A DNA stretch of 64,000 nt from Epiperipatus broadwayi. Taxonomy: Eukaryota; Onychophora; Udeonychophora; Euonychophora; Peripatidae. The notes below the pieces were generated by a model, which did no database searches, was not told the origin of the DNA, and saw nothing but the letters and a program-made list of their open reading frames with translations. Shown in pieces: positions 45,691-57,058 of the stretch. The position numbers and the translations under genes are program-made. Position 1 is the stretch's first letter. Each line of letters begins with the position of its first letter. Location: contig JAQFVV010000036.1 in NCBI GenBank assembly GCA_028023455.1, positions 4,339,576 through 4,403,575 on the forward strand. Reading direction: 5' to 3'.

Positions 45691-46228
45691 TTTTTGTACA
45701 TTATTTTAGTGTTATAGCAAGCAAATATATGTCTACGATTATACTTTCATATATATGTATATTGTTTTTTTTTTGTTTATAGAGATTTGAAGGATCTTAA
45801 TTTCATATATGTGGTACTTCATAATTTTAATAACAGTTTTAGAAGTTAAAAATATTGATAGAGATCGTTTTGGTTATTTTTTAATTGTAAAAAAGTATTA
45901 ATATCCGAGACTAAAAGCTATTAGTTAAGCAGACTATTATTTTAAAGTTAAATACAGTACAGTTAACTATCATTAATTGGGGGGGGGGGGTGAAAAATAC
46001 TTAAAACGGAAGAATTAAGAAAAATATTTTGGAAGAAACAACATTTAAAAAGAAATAGGACAAAATATAAATTATTGTTGATTTTATAAAGAAAATAGCT
46101 ATAAGTTATTGAGATAAAGAATAAAAGGCAGAAAAGCATGTAAGATACAATCTGCTTTGGGTAATTAACCTGTCTATAGTCATATAAATATAGATATTCA
46201 AAAATCTGTAATGGAAATTGCAAAATAC

Positions 46229-46337
46229 CTGAAATAATTCGTCACTATCTACTTGGCATTGTTCCCATTCGGGCGAATCTACAAACTGATTTGGATGAAT
46301 AAAATGCAAATTTGTACCTTCACAAGTGACCTTTAAC
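46229..46337 (-). CDS. POPDC: POPDC gene, exon for the cAMP-binding core of the Popeye domain
   Basis: A 109-bp internal exon between TTTTGTAG (3' splice site) and CAG|GTATTT (5' splice site). One leading base plus 36 codons: LKVTCEGTNLHFIHPNQFVD then SPEWEQCQVDSDELFQ. It contains the diagnostic DSPE motif and ends in FQ, whose VT follows in the next exon. Together these form the phosphate-binding cassette of the Popeye domain. POPDC proteins are cAMP-binding membrane proteins, best known from heart and skeletal muscle, with three N-terminal membrane helices. The leading single base means the preceding exon must end with two bases of a codon, as expected for the conserved SGR just before this segment. 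That upstream exon was not found up to 64000. Confidence 0.92.
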
Positions 46338-47663
46338 CTACAAAATAATTAAATAAATAACTTATTAGTATTATATATTAAAAGCAATCATATATATATA
46401 TTTGCAATCACGAAATCATGAAAAATTTCATTGTTAGAAAAGTTTATAATTCACACATTAACACTCACTTTTTAAATTAACATTAAAATGATCTGCAAAC
46501 ATTCAAGCATATTATAAATAGTTTTCTTTATTTAAAAATCATAAAGTGTGTATATAATATGATATATACAAAAACAATAAACTCTGATATATAAATACAA
46601 CACACATTTTTAAGATCATTAAATACTAGTATAATTTATAGAACTATATTTCCTATTAAAATATACACTTCCATAACGTTATTCGTAACATTATACAAAA
46701 GTAATTCACAATATAAAACTATATATGGGTTAAAGCTATTAATGACAATAAAATTAATATCGCTTTAACAATAAAGAAACACACACATGTAGGTCATTAA
46801 TATTTAATGTATATTGGTATGGTATCTATTGAGCAAGCATGCACGAAGTCTGAGCATAGATGAAGAACATGGGTTTTGGTTTGCTCATTCCAATACGACT
46901 GCCAATTTTTGATTTTGGAATTATAAAACATCTAATCTGTAAATCAGTGATTATTTGTTGTTGTTTTTTTTTATATATATCTTGCAACCATTTCTAATTT
47001 ATGAGCCCCTTGCAAATCAAGATAATTACTCAGTGCACATCCATATTTAACCTCTCTATAGACATTATACTTGTCCTTAAGACATGCTCACCAGATATAC
47101 AAATCATGAGATAAATTTTTGATTGTTATGTTGGTAATAATAAGGAGTATATTATGAAATTATAACCTATTAGAATGGCTGTTACTCATAGATATTTATC
47201 AAACCTAAAATAAAACAAGTGATTAAACATATGATCCACTATGCAACTATGCAAACTGTAATAAATTTATAACATAATTATATGTAAACAGAAAAAAAAA
47301 TAGTGATTAACAAAAATAAATAAATAATCGACAAAACAACAACAACAAAATAATAAATATGTGATGTGAACAGTAAGATACTGAGCTTTTATTTCATCTA
47401 TTTTTTTTTTATTTAAATGTTTTTCTTTTCTTATTGAATATTACCCATCTATCTTTAATTTCAAAAGGTAATTTTATTCATAAAAGTAGTATATAACAAT
47501 AGAAATAAAAAATAAAAACTATAAAAGAACTTGACATATTTACAATTTGTTAGAATTAGGAAGAAAATAAAAAAGCCACTACATATTGATAAACATCCAT
47601 AATTGTGATGCCTTTACTAGTCATTAAAAATGAGAAATTGTAGTTAAAATATCTCAGTAGGTG
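46338..47663. other. POPDC intron, nothing recognised
   Basis: AT-rich. 46810-46930 is slightly richer in GC without a coherent frame. Confidence 0.45.
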
Positions 47664-47770
47664 TCAAGCATTGGTGGTCGAGAGGTCAGCAACAGCCGCT
47701 TTACAAGCAGTTGTCCTGGGTTAGTGGGTTCGCTTCCCGGCTGATGCTATGACACATGAGAAAAAAAAAA
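47664..47770 (+). mobile_element. SINE-A copy, second subfamily, 12-bp duplication
   Basis: Nearly identical to the 5805 copy (GCATTGGTGGTCGAGAGGTC, CGCTTTACAAGCAG, GTGGGTTCGCTTCCCGG) with an 11-base A tail. Flanks ATCTC-GTAGGT at 47651-47662 and 47771-47782 match with one mismatch. Confidence 0.92.
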
Positions 47771-47799
47771 ATCTCGGTAGGTTCAAGAACTGATGAATA

Positions 47800-50090
47800 A
47801 ATATCATATAGCTACAAATATATCTGTAGAAGTATTTTTTGCTCTGTCTTTTATTCTGTTTAGGTTGTTTTTAATCATGTGTATTCTTGTATCACTGTTG
47901 TGAAGAAATAAGCATCTTGTATACCACAGAACATAAAGAGTAAATGTGATGATTGTAATTTCTGCAAAATAAGCTTTTGAAAATGAATTAATGATCAATT
48001 GACTTGTGCTATTACTATTCCAAATGATTTTTGTGCTATAGGGCTGAGCATCTTCTAGGAAACTACACTTAAAAATTACATGTTTTTATCTTCTTTTTTA
48101 AAACATAATTGACATATCATTTCTGTGTTGCTAAGATTTCTTTTATACTTCCAAAAACATAATGTAGGCAAAGACCACATATTTATTTTTAGCAAGAAAT
48201 GAAAATGTTTCAGCTCAAGAATCCAATACTTAAATCTTCTTAGCAGTTGCCTATTAGTAATGCCAAGGAATGAAGAGACATCCACTTCATTTAGGTTTGA
48301 ATATAAAAGAGCATGGATTTTTCCAATAGTCATTTTTCTTGTGGAAATGCCTTTATATTTGTCATTATATGAATTGGTGTAACAATTGTTTGAAGATGTT
48401 TTGTATATGGAGGAGACTTGTCTGTAGGTGTTACCTTAAGGATTGTTTTTGGATGTGGAATTAATCTTTTCATGGCTGAACATAAGATTAATAGATTTTT
48501 GTATCCTATAAACACAAATTTCCATTTTTAGCATTATGAAACTGCAATTTTCTGAATGAAATTGCAACTGTTTTCTTTCCACACAGGAGCTTTTTGCACA
48601 GTGAATATACATTTGAGATAAATGATTTTGTAAAGATTATGAAAGGTAAGTATTGTATTATCTTTGTGATAAATAAGCATATTGTTAAGAACTATATTAG
48701 AATAGAGTGATAGGTATGCCTTTGGAAGTGATGATACTATGTGTTCTATTGATTGCAACAACTTATCTTGTATTTGCTTTCTCATAGTTCATATTGTTCC
48801 GATAAAAAGAAAAACTCAAATATATAGTCAATAAGCCAATAAATGTATCTCTATATAATTTACCTATGTATATATAACATGAACATTATTTGCCAAGACT
48901 GAATAATTTTACCTTTGTATATGAGCCATGAACATGATTTGTCAAGACTGAATTTGAGTTTATGGGAGTTGGTAAGTTCCTTCATTATTTTTACTAATAT
49001 CGGAATTTCTTTTTTAGTTGTAAGAAAAACATTAATATCATTTATGTATGCTATGCATGTTATATTACAACCCAATATGGGAATATATGTGCCTGAAATA
49101 TGTTTTTCTATGTTACTAAGTAATTGATTTATGTAGGTTGTAAATAATAAAGCACTATGTGGTGATCCTTAAGATATCGATTGACTTGGGTTAAATGGAG
49201 GAGACATTTTTTCCATTTAAAGTAATATGTATTTTCTTATTTATAAATAACTTTGTAACTACATATAAAATAGAATTAGATATGTTAGCATATTTTTAAA
49301 GTTTGCTTTAGAATATCAATTGGTACAGAGTTAAAAGCTATTTTAATATCAAACTGTACTATATATTTGACAGCATTTCTTTACATTTCACATTGTATCA
49401 ATGACTGTCTTAAATAATAATAGTGCTGCTTGTCCTGCTTTTGTACCTTTTTTTTTATTAATTATGAGTATGACAGTAGAAATAATATATGAGACTCCAT
49501 CTTGTTGTAAATACCTTTTCAAAATAATTTTAATCCTAGTGAACCCAGTGATATTAGTCTTATAGTTTGGATTGTGGATGGTAATATATTTTTCTTTGTG
49601 AATGAAACAATTGTTACTGGATATAAATTGGGAATGTCATAAATTCAGAAAGTTAGATATGTCTGCAAGATATTTTGATATGAATTGACTTAGGGATTCA
49701 ATCACAAACTTTAGTATTTCTGGAAGATCTGGGTTGGAAGATTCCAGTATATTTTCCAAACCTTATAAAAATTATTGTGGCTAAAACATTGTTTGTCTAT
49801 CTTTTATTCCAAAGTAATTATATGATGGTTTAAATATTTTTTCTTTCTATAATATACCCTTGAAGTGTGTATAGATTGAATTTAGCAATTTATCATCAGT
49901 CACAAACATGCTATTAGCTATTAAAGCATCAGGTACCATAGGCATAGGGGGTTGATCTAGTGGCTATCTTTTATATTGTCTCAACCAAGGGTGTTGTTGT
50001 GTGACAAAGTTTTCTTTTTTTGTAGCAATATATTTCTTTAGTACATCATACTTGATTTATAAGTTGTTGTTTTTTTTAATTTTAAAATAA
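47800..50090 (-). pseudogene. Decayed relative of the 51-57 kb LINE
   Basis: Minus-strand fragments parallel ORF2 of the intact LINE: C-terminal KINMWSLPTLCFWKYKRNLS with ICQLCFKKEDKN (47.8-48.3 kb; compare KINLDALPTNWFLYHRRGFT and ICGLCAREDE), SLPKAYLSLYSNIVLNNMLI (48.5-48.8; compare SLSRVYLSLYGKVSLLNMII), and CIAYINDINVFL for the catalytic block (YIND instead of YIDD). Further similarity runs to about 50090, where the trinucleotide array begins. 5'-truncated, with many stops. Not a recent copy of the same element, since divergence is high. Confidence 0.8.
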
Positions 50091-50117
50091 AGTGACTGTT
50101 GGCTCATGTAGACAAAA

Positions 50118-50133
50118 GCAATAGTAGTAGTCA

Positions 50134-50224
<91 letters not shown>

Positions 50225-50326
50225 TAGTAATAGTAGTAGTAGTAATAGTAGTCATAATTGCAGTAGTTGTCATAGTCATCGTAATAGTGGTAGTAGTGGT
50301 GGTAGTAGTAGTAGTAGTAGTAGTAA

Positions 50327-50370
<44 letters not shown>

Positions 50371-50425
50371 ATAGTAGTAGTAGTAGTAATAATAATAATA
50401 ATAATAATGATGATGATGATGATGT
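50118..50425. repeat. Compound (TAG)n/(AAT)n/(GAT)n array
   Basis: About 300 bp of TAG repeats with short interruptions, then AAT and GAT blocks. The long Thr/Ile/Tyr-run open frames are artefacts of it. Confidence 0.97.
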
Positions 50426-51071
50426 AGAAATATATAAATAATGCCTCTACATTTATTTTCATAGAATTTATTACCCAGTTGATGATCTGTATGTTTTGGC
50501 CAAAACGTTGATATATACATATTTTTACAAAAACAATTATACACAGATGTACCCAGATAACATTTCATTTATATATATATATATATGAAATATAAACACA
50601 AATTGCTACAGTCGGAAATGTTTAATACAAGACATTTTTCATTTACATAACATTTGCATAATAAAAGAATCCATTCTTCATATTTGTTTAGGAAATTATA
50701 TTAATAATCTCCTGCATTTGATTAAATTTGTGATCAACATAAAGAAAAATGAAATGCATTTTCATTTCAACAAAAAAAAAAAAAAAAAAAATTTTATTAG
50801 TAATAAATAGTGATTACATTTTGATAATGGATAAGTTAATGAATAAATTGTACAATAATATTATAAAAAGTTCTGATTAACATATGGCTAGAATATGTTA
50901 GTTAGTAGTTGTTATACACTTATGTGGTTAGGTATAATGAAGGGTTTGTGTAGAATATGAGAAACTGAGAACTTGATGAATGTTATTAGCTTTTTTTTTT
51001 TTTTTAATAACACGACTATTTTCTTTTTAATATTGTCTATTCTAGAATTCTGGGTAGGTGGGAGTTGACAA

Positions 51072-54000
51072 TCAGGAAAAGGATAGAGCGGTTAGAGACC
51101 AGGTGTCGTCAAAGACTTTACTGGAGGCAAGGAGCTGATCACGTTTCTTGATTTTTTTGAGAGTCTGGTAAAACAATGGTATGATTTGTGGCGGGGGTAA
51201 TTCCATGAGAGTTTTGCATCTCACTATCCATATGGAATAAAGGACAAAGATAGAGAGCCTTATTATTGAAAAAGTTCCACTATTAATGGCATTTTCAAGT
51301 GAGAAAATCATTTCAGATCTTATGTAAGAATTGATTATGATTATATCTTTCAGTATTTTAAGTCTTGGACAGCGGTGTATAATATGGTCTGTGGTTTCAT
51401 CTTCACGAGCACATAAACCACATATAGGGTCAATGCTAGTAAAACCTCTTCGGTGATAAAGAAACCAATTTGTGGGAAGCGCATCAAGATTAATTTTAAT
51501 GATGAAGTCCAGGAATTTGGGTTCAAGGCTCCATCTTTTGAAGTGTGTAATGAGTCTTTGGTTGGTTATTTTTAGGCTGGTTTTAATGGGTTGTTGATTA
51601 TAGTTGATTAGATTGTATGCTTCCCACAAAGTGATTTTTTGGTTAAGGTTAGAGGACATCGTCGGGTTATAAAGTTGTAGATGATCTATTAGCAATGATA
51701 TCCATGAACTGGAAAAGGGCGGGGGACGATCAGTTGGTGTAATTTTTTTCATAATGTTGGAGTATCCATAGAAGAGGATCAGATTATGTAGAATATTGTG
51801 AGTTTTTTGTAAAATGATTGCCTGTATTGAGTGGAATGACAGTCCATTGAACCTGCGTGGTCATTGGATACCTCGCAAGCTAATGGCAACAGTCCTTCCT
51901 CTCCAGAGAAGTTTGGTGCATAATCGGTTAATTTTATTTTGAAACTGTTTAGTGATTTTAATGAATGGAAGATAATATGAGATTTTTGGCATTATGATCA
52001 TGTTGAGGAGGCTAACCTTTCCATATAATGAAAGGTATACTCTAGAGAGTGAAGTGGTGATGGCTTCAGTTGATTGGAGGATTGCATCTTGAATCATTCT
52101 TGCCATTGCAGTTGGAGGTTTGAAGATTGGGAAGCCAAGGTATCTTTGTGGTTTAGCAGAAAAGGAAGAGTTGATTTGTTTACCAGACATTATCTTCCAG
52201 ATGGAAGATTTGTTAAAATTTATTTGTAGGCCAAGTTTCACTGTATTTCTGTTTAAGATGTTCATGAGATGGGGAAGGTATTTAATGGTGGGAAGCACAA
52301 CCATGATGTCATCTATGTATGCGAATACATTGAAATCTTTATTGAGAGAAGGAAGGAATATTCCAGGGAGGTTTTTTTCTATATCCACCAGAAGAGGGTT
52401 GATGTATGCTGTGAAGAAAAGGGCATTGAGCAGAGATCCTTGAGGGATCGACTTGTATGGCTTGAAACCTGGAGTGATCTTGCCATCAAGAGAGAGAAAA
52501 ATCTCTCTGTTGTTGAGCAGATTGCTGATAATCTGAACAATTGCAGCTGGAATGTCGTATTCCATCAGAATATCCAGAAGGGTGTTGATCTGTACTGAAT
52601 CAAATGCTGCTGCAACATCCAGTTGGATGGCAATAGGTTTGGATTTACGATGTACTCTGATATGATTGAACAGTGCAGTTATATTGGACATAGCATGCGA
52701 GGTTGATGATCCCTTTTTTCCGTATTGGTTTGGCGAGATATTGCTAAGAATTTGAGGTTGGATTTGGTCCTTAATGACTGACTCTATAATCTTGATAAGC
52801 AGTGGGGTCATGGATATTGGTCGGATACTGTTAATGTCGTTTAGTGGTTTTGCTTTTTTAATAAAAGGCACAAGTGCCACAGGGTAAAGATCTGCTATGT
52901 TTCTGTAGCCGGAAGCTAGGTGATCTATCATTTTTTTAATAATTGGAACAGTGAATTGACTGAGGTGTTTGAGAAGGAAATTTGGGATGCCGTGAAGGCC
53001 AGGATGAATGCTGTCAGGGAGTGATGATATCTTTTTAATTTGGATTTCTGTGATGCCATGTTCGCTGGGGTCTCCAGCATCCAACCAGCTGTTTACTGGA
53101 GGGGCTCCATCTTTTTGCATTAATTGGCAGAATTGTTTGCTGATGTGCTGCATCATTGGATAGCCTATGAGATTGGTACCATTAGTATAAATGGATGTGG
53201 GAGTGATTTGTTTTTTATTGTAACCCAGTGCCCATCTGAGGTAGTCTCTCGTCCAGCAGTGTTGTTGTGCTAAGAAGCATTTGGCTCTTATGATGGAAAT
53301 ATATTCTGCAAGGGATTTTTGCTTGATTTTGTAGAGGTTTTTAAGGAAGATAATTTTTTCTGTATTTGTGAAATTTTGCTGTGATGCTTGAAGTTGTATA
53401 TTAATGTCTGTTAGGTCATTTAGAAGACCATTTGGTCCTTTGATTTTCCTGGTGTGGTGATTTAATATGGACTGAAGAATTCCGATGAAGGAAAACCAGC
53501 CCTCCTCAGCAGGGAGGGAAAGGATGTTTATTTTCTGGAAATAGATGTATGACTCAGACACTATCGCTTCGGTCATGTTTGATTGGGTGATCATGCACAT
53601 GGTTTTTCCAGGTCCATCTATAGGTGTAGGGGTTGAGATAGGCGTGAGTTGTAAGATCAGAGCCATATGATCGGAGAAAGCAACTGGGGTTAAGGCTGCA
53701 TCAAGGTTGAAATGGAGGTCTGGGTTGTAGTAAACCAGATCAATTAGGGACTTTTTAGTTTTAGTATAGAAAGAGTAGGCTTCGGGTGGGAAGAAGCCCT
53801 CTCCACACATTAATCTGCGATTTATTAGATGCAAAAATCTCTTGTTGAAGTCATTGTAGGTGGTGTTAAAGTCTCCGAGAAGAATGGTAGGGGAGGCTCT
53901 GCTAGCGTTGATGGCATTTAGGATATGAACTATTTTTAGATATTGAGAGGTGTCTTTGGCTGTATAAATATAAGCTATGATGATCGGATAACCCCAATAA

Positions 54001-54296
54001 TCTATTTCTATAATAATAATATTGGCATCTAGGAATAGAATGTTGAAACTTTTTGGTGGTGCTGATTTGCTAAGAAGAATACCGACTCCACCTGAAGCTG
54101 AATGGCCGATGGAAAATCTAGTAAATCCGAGAGAGGAGAGAAGAGATATTATTTTATGGTCAGTCTTATAGTGATGTTTGGTTTCGCCCATAAGAAGTAT
54201 ATGTGGGGAGCAGAGTGAGAGCCAGTTTTTAATAGCAAGAACTCTATCGATTGAGTTGATGCCGCGAATGTTTATGCCAGCTATTTTGCAGAACAT
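51072..54296 (-). pseudogene. LINE ORF2: endonuclease and reverse transcriptase, one in-frame stop
   Basis: About 1,074 codons in one frame, broken only by TGA at 51861-51863. Residues 1-230 are an AP-type endonuclease: INIRGIN, the catalytic Glu in MGETK, GGVGILLS, LLGDFNTTYND, SLIDLVYYN and the terminal FSDHMALIL. The reverse transcriptase spans roughly residues 460-740: RPISMTPLLIKIIE, QLDVAAAFDS, IPQGSLLNALFF and catalytic AYIDDIMVV near residue 660. After the stop the frame continues PRRFNGLSFHSIQ and ends with a zinc-binding tail, CGLC...HIIHRC. The TGA falls where relatives usually have Trp before the GGL motif, so a TGG-to-TGA change is likely. Translation starts 7 bases after the ORF1 stop. 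Confidence 0.93.
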
Positions 54297-54302
54297 GATA
54301 GA

Positions 54303-56900
54303 TTAATCCAAACCGTCCTCAGCAAAGTGATCCAAGTGAATGTGGGACATCTCTATATTAATGAGGTCTGATGTTGTTAGGCAGTCAGAGACTTGTGATT
54401 GAACTTGTAGATGGCTTGGTGATATATTTGTTGGTTGAGGAATCGCATCCATGAAGTCATCGGTGTCTGATGGGGTAGAGTAATCTGTCTGAGATTCATC
54501 GGGAGAATCAATGGTATCTAAGGTTGTAAGATCCATGGTTTTCCTCTTTTTTTCTATGGATTTGTGAAGCTTTGAGTTGGATTTGTCGGAGATTTGTTTG
54601 TTAGAGGGGGGTGGTGAGTAAAGTACCGGGTGGGAGCTGTCATCATCAGAGCTTGATTTATCTGAGCGAATTGATTTTCTTTTAATTTTCTTAATTGTAT
54701 TTTGGGTATTTGTTGTGTCAATTTTTTGAGAATTTTGAAGTTGATTAGTGTTGTTTTCCTTTTCCTGTTCTTTTGATAGTAGTGTTATTTTATTGTCATA
54801 AGATTTTTGTTCGAATTTTAGACTTGAGACATTCTCTGTTTGCTGTAACAGTTGTGAATCTTCGATCATGCTGACTTTCGGGTTGGGTGTTTGATGGATC
54901 TTTTCGTCTGGTAGGTTAATTCTTGCAGGAGTTGAAGAATTGCAGATAGTTTGTGGTTCACTCTGTTTAGGGTTGTTATCAGTTGTTTTAAGCTGGTTAG
55001 GAGTTATATTGGAAGAATTGTTTTGACATTTTTTGAGTGTATTTTCTTCATCGCCTGGGTTTATCTTGTTCTCTTTAGATGGTTTGGTCATATTATCTTC
55101 TTTTGTAGAAAGAGTTTGACCTAATATTATTTCTTGGGGATTAGTATAAGTTGTTTCGAATGTTTGATCTTGAGTATTATTAGTTTGCGTGATTGGTTTA
55201 GGAGCAGTATTTGTTGTTGTTTGGTTCTCTGATTTACTACTATTAGTGTAAAGGTTGACGTTTGTTCTTTCTTGAATATTTTCATTTTGAAATATAGTTT
55301 TGGATGTGGAAGGTTTTGTTGGAGGATTTATTTGAATCTGAATATCTGGGTTTGTGAGGTTGCTGTTTGAATTAGTCCTATGTGATGATTGTCTATTTAA
55401 GGACTTGTTAATAGGTCTACCAGGACATTTGTGAAATTTATTCATTTTAATACCACAGTGTGTGCATATTCTTGCTGCACAGTCTTTAATGAGGTGTGTT
55501 CTTTGAAGGCAGAAGAAACATTGTGGTTGTACTCCTCTGAATGTCAAAACCATAGGAGAGCCTCTTGCTGTAATAATAGTGGGTATGTCAGTGGGTATAA
55601 TGTTTTTCTTTAATGTAAGTGTGAAGGTAACTGTATTGGACAGGATTTGATCTTCGAAGTGAGGATTTAATAGGTGTTTAAATTTGCTAACTGAACCATA
55701 ATTAATAAGGATGTCTTGTATTTCTTGTTCATTTAAGTGGGCAAGGCAGTTTTGAATTCTGCCAGATAGTGTAACTGGACGGTTCATATCTATGGAGCAT
55801 AGTATATAATTTCCTAAAGATTTGTAGTTATTTTTAAAATTCATTCGGTCTGCCCACGTTTTAAACTCTACGATTACATAGCGGTCATTGGGATGATTAA
55901 GGATCATGTGAATGCCTCTGCCTAATTGCTTTTGATTGATTAGACTGTAGAGTTGTTCTACAGGGAATTTATATAAAGCACATTGATGATTTGTTATGGC
56001 TAAGATTAAAGACTTATCGCTGTAATAGTTTGCAAACGATTTATATAGAGAGTTGGGTATCGTTTTGTTGAACTCATTGTTTATTTCTAGGAACATATCA
56101 TCGTTAATATTGTTTATATTAAAAGAGACATTTTCCTGCGTGTTTGATTCTTTTTCTATGTCTAATTCTGTGAGATTCAAATATAATTCGTTGAGATTAT
56201 CGGCCTTAATATTTTCAGAGATGCTCTCAGAATTTTTTGACCTTACGATATTTGCGTACGTAGTGGGATTTTCCAATATTGATATTGAGGTAATTGGTTT
56301 AGCTTGCATGTTAGCTGATGTAGCAATGGATTGTTCTGGGCTAAAATCTTTGATTGTTTTAGAATGAAATTTATCAGTTTTATAATTTATTTCTTCTTTT
56401 TTATTTTTAAATTTACTGTTGACAAACGGTACTGACACAGTACTGGTTTTGTCGACCTCTGGTGGAAAATGTTTTACTTTAAAAATTTCGTCGGTATCAT
56501 TTTGTTGGTAATTTTGTTTATTTCCAGATATAGTTTTAATTGAATTGTTGGGCAAAGGAAATTGCTCATTATAATCTTCTGTGGTTGAGTAAAGGCTTCG
56601 GAGAGGTAATGATTGGTTTTCGCTTGTATCAATAGTTTCGCTTGACGAGATATTTATTCTATTGTTTGTATTAGGGGTAAGTTGAATATTTTCTAAACTT
56701 TTGTTGATATTTGCAATGGAATTTTCTTTTGATTTACTCATTTGTGGGTTTTTATTTGTTGTAACGGGTGGTTTAGATGCATTTAGATTAGATCTAAGGC
56801 TATACAATTTACGGCCAATGACCGCATTGTTGGGTTGAATGCTGAGATCGGGGCTTACTTTATTTTTAGTTTTATCGGTTATATTATCGCTTTCCATCAT
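54303..56900 (-). CDS. LINE ORF1, gag-like RNA-binding protein
   Basis: Intact 865-residue frame. Residues about 280-450 form a folded region (NSLYKSFANYYSDKSLILAI, then IQNCLAHLNEQEIQDILINY) probably equivalent to the gag/RRM-like part of LINE ORF1 proteins. Two zinc knuckles follow at about 460-495: CFFCLQRTHLIKDC (C-x2-C-x4-H-x4-C) and CTHCGIKMNKFHKC (C-x2-C-x7-H-x-C). The N-terminal 280 and C-terminal 350 residues are Asn/Ser/Thr/Gln-rich and probably disordered, with a basic KKIKRKS patch near 735. Such proteins bind the element's RNA to make the transposition particle. Unusually long for a LINE ORF1. Confidence 0.9.
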   Translation of the reverse strand: MMESDNITDKTKNKVSPDLSIQPNNAVIGRKLYSLRSNLNASKPPVTTNKNPQMSKSKENSIANINKSLENIQLTPNTNNRINISSSETIDTSENQSLPLRSLYSTTEDYNEQFPLPNNSIKTISGNKQNYQQNDTDEIFKVKHFPPEVDKTSTVSVPFVNSKFKNKKEEINYKTDKFHSKTIKDFSPEQSIATSANMQAKPITSISILENPTTYANIVRSKNSESISENIKADNLNELYLNLTELDIEKESNTQENVSFNINNINDDMFLEINNEFNKTIPNSLYKSFANYYSDKSLILAITNHQCALYKFPVEQLYSLINQKQLGRGIHMILNHPNDRYVIVEFKTWADRMNFKNNYKSLGNYILCSIDMNRPVTLSGRIQNCLAHLNEQEIQDILINYGSVSKFKHLLNPHFEDQILSNTVTFTLTLKKNIIPTDIPTIITARGSPMVLTFRGVQPQCFFCLQRTHLIKDCAARICTHCGIKMNKFHKCPGRPINKSLNRQSSHRTNSNSNLTNPDIQIQINPPTKPSTSKTIFQNENIQERTNVNLYTNSSKSENQTTTNTAPKPITQTNNTQDQTFETTYTNPQEIILGQTLSTKEDNMTKPSKENKINPGDEENTLKKCQNNSSNITPNQLKTTDNNPKQSEPQTICNSSTPARINLPDEKIHQTPNPKVSMIEDSQLLQQTENVSSLKFEQKSYDNKITLLSKEQEKENNTNQLQNSQKIDTTNTQNTIKKIKRKSIRSDKSSSDDDSSHPVLYSPPPSNKQISDKSNSKLHKSIEKKRKTMDLTTLDTIDSPDESQTDYSTPSDTDDFMDAIPQPTNISPSHLQVQSQVSDCLTTSDLINIEMSHIHLDHFAEDGLD

Positions 56901-57016
56901 ATAAAATGATTAAAAAGTTGACTTACCTTGAATAACAGACGTAAAGGTAAAGGGACAGTCGTCCCGTCTTCCTAAAACTGTAAAACACTAAGGGACGCTT
57001 TTTAAAACTAGTTACG

Positions 57017-57041
57017 AAGATGGCTGCCAAAAGCGGAAGTG
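57017..57041 (-). promoter_or_regulatory. LINE 5' end with ETS- and YY1-type sites
   Basis: The first 25 bases of the element contain, on the plus strand, GCGGAAGTG (57033-57041, ETS/GABP type) and AAGATGGCTGCC (57017-57028, close to YY1 AAGATGGC). LINEs use internal promoters at their 5' end, and a YY1 site at the same place is known in mammalian L1, where it sets the start position. Function here is inferred. Confidence 0.5.
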
Positions 57042-57058
57042 AAAATGAAATGCATTTT

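Larger units (their letters stand above)
50763..57041 (-). mobile_element. Full-length two-ORF LINE with 17-bp target duplication
   Basis: The element is bounded by identical AAAATGAAATGCATTTT at 50746-50762 and 57042-57058. From its 5' end at 57041 it has a 141-bp leader, ORF1, a 6-bp gap, ORF2 and a ~310-bp 3' region with an internal A-run (T-run 50991-51005 on the plus strand). The 3' end is ...GTTGAAATG, not poly(A). A perfect duplication and one inactivating stop indicate a recent insertion. Two-ORF layout, gag-like zinc knuckles, AP-type endonuclease and no visible RNase H place it in the broad jockey/R1/I-like group; the exact clade needs a phylogeny. It lies in sense with POPDC. Confidence 0.92.

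Noticed and set aside
50082-50568. Thr/Ile/Tyr-run open frames
   Set aside because: Translations of the TAG/AAT/GAT array.
50991-51005. Poly(A) tail marking the LINE 3' end
   Set aside because: The A-run (minus strand) lies inside the element; the 17-bp target duplication puts the true end at 50763.
52120-52598. Plus-strand open frames of 107-109 residues
   Set aside because: Antisense shadows of LINE ORF2. The same holds for 55431-55613 and 56053-56367 opposite ORF1.
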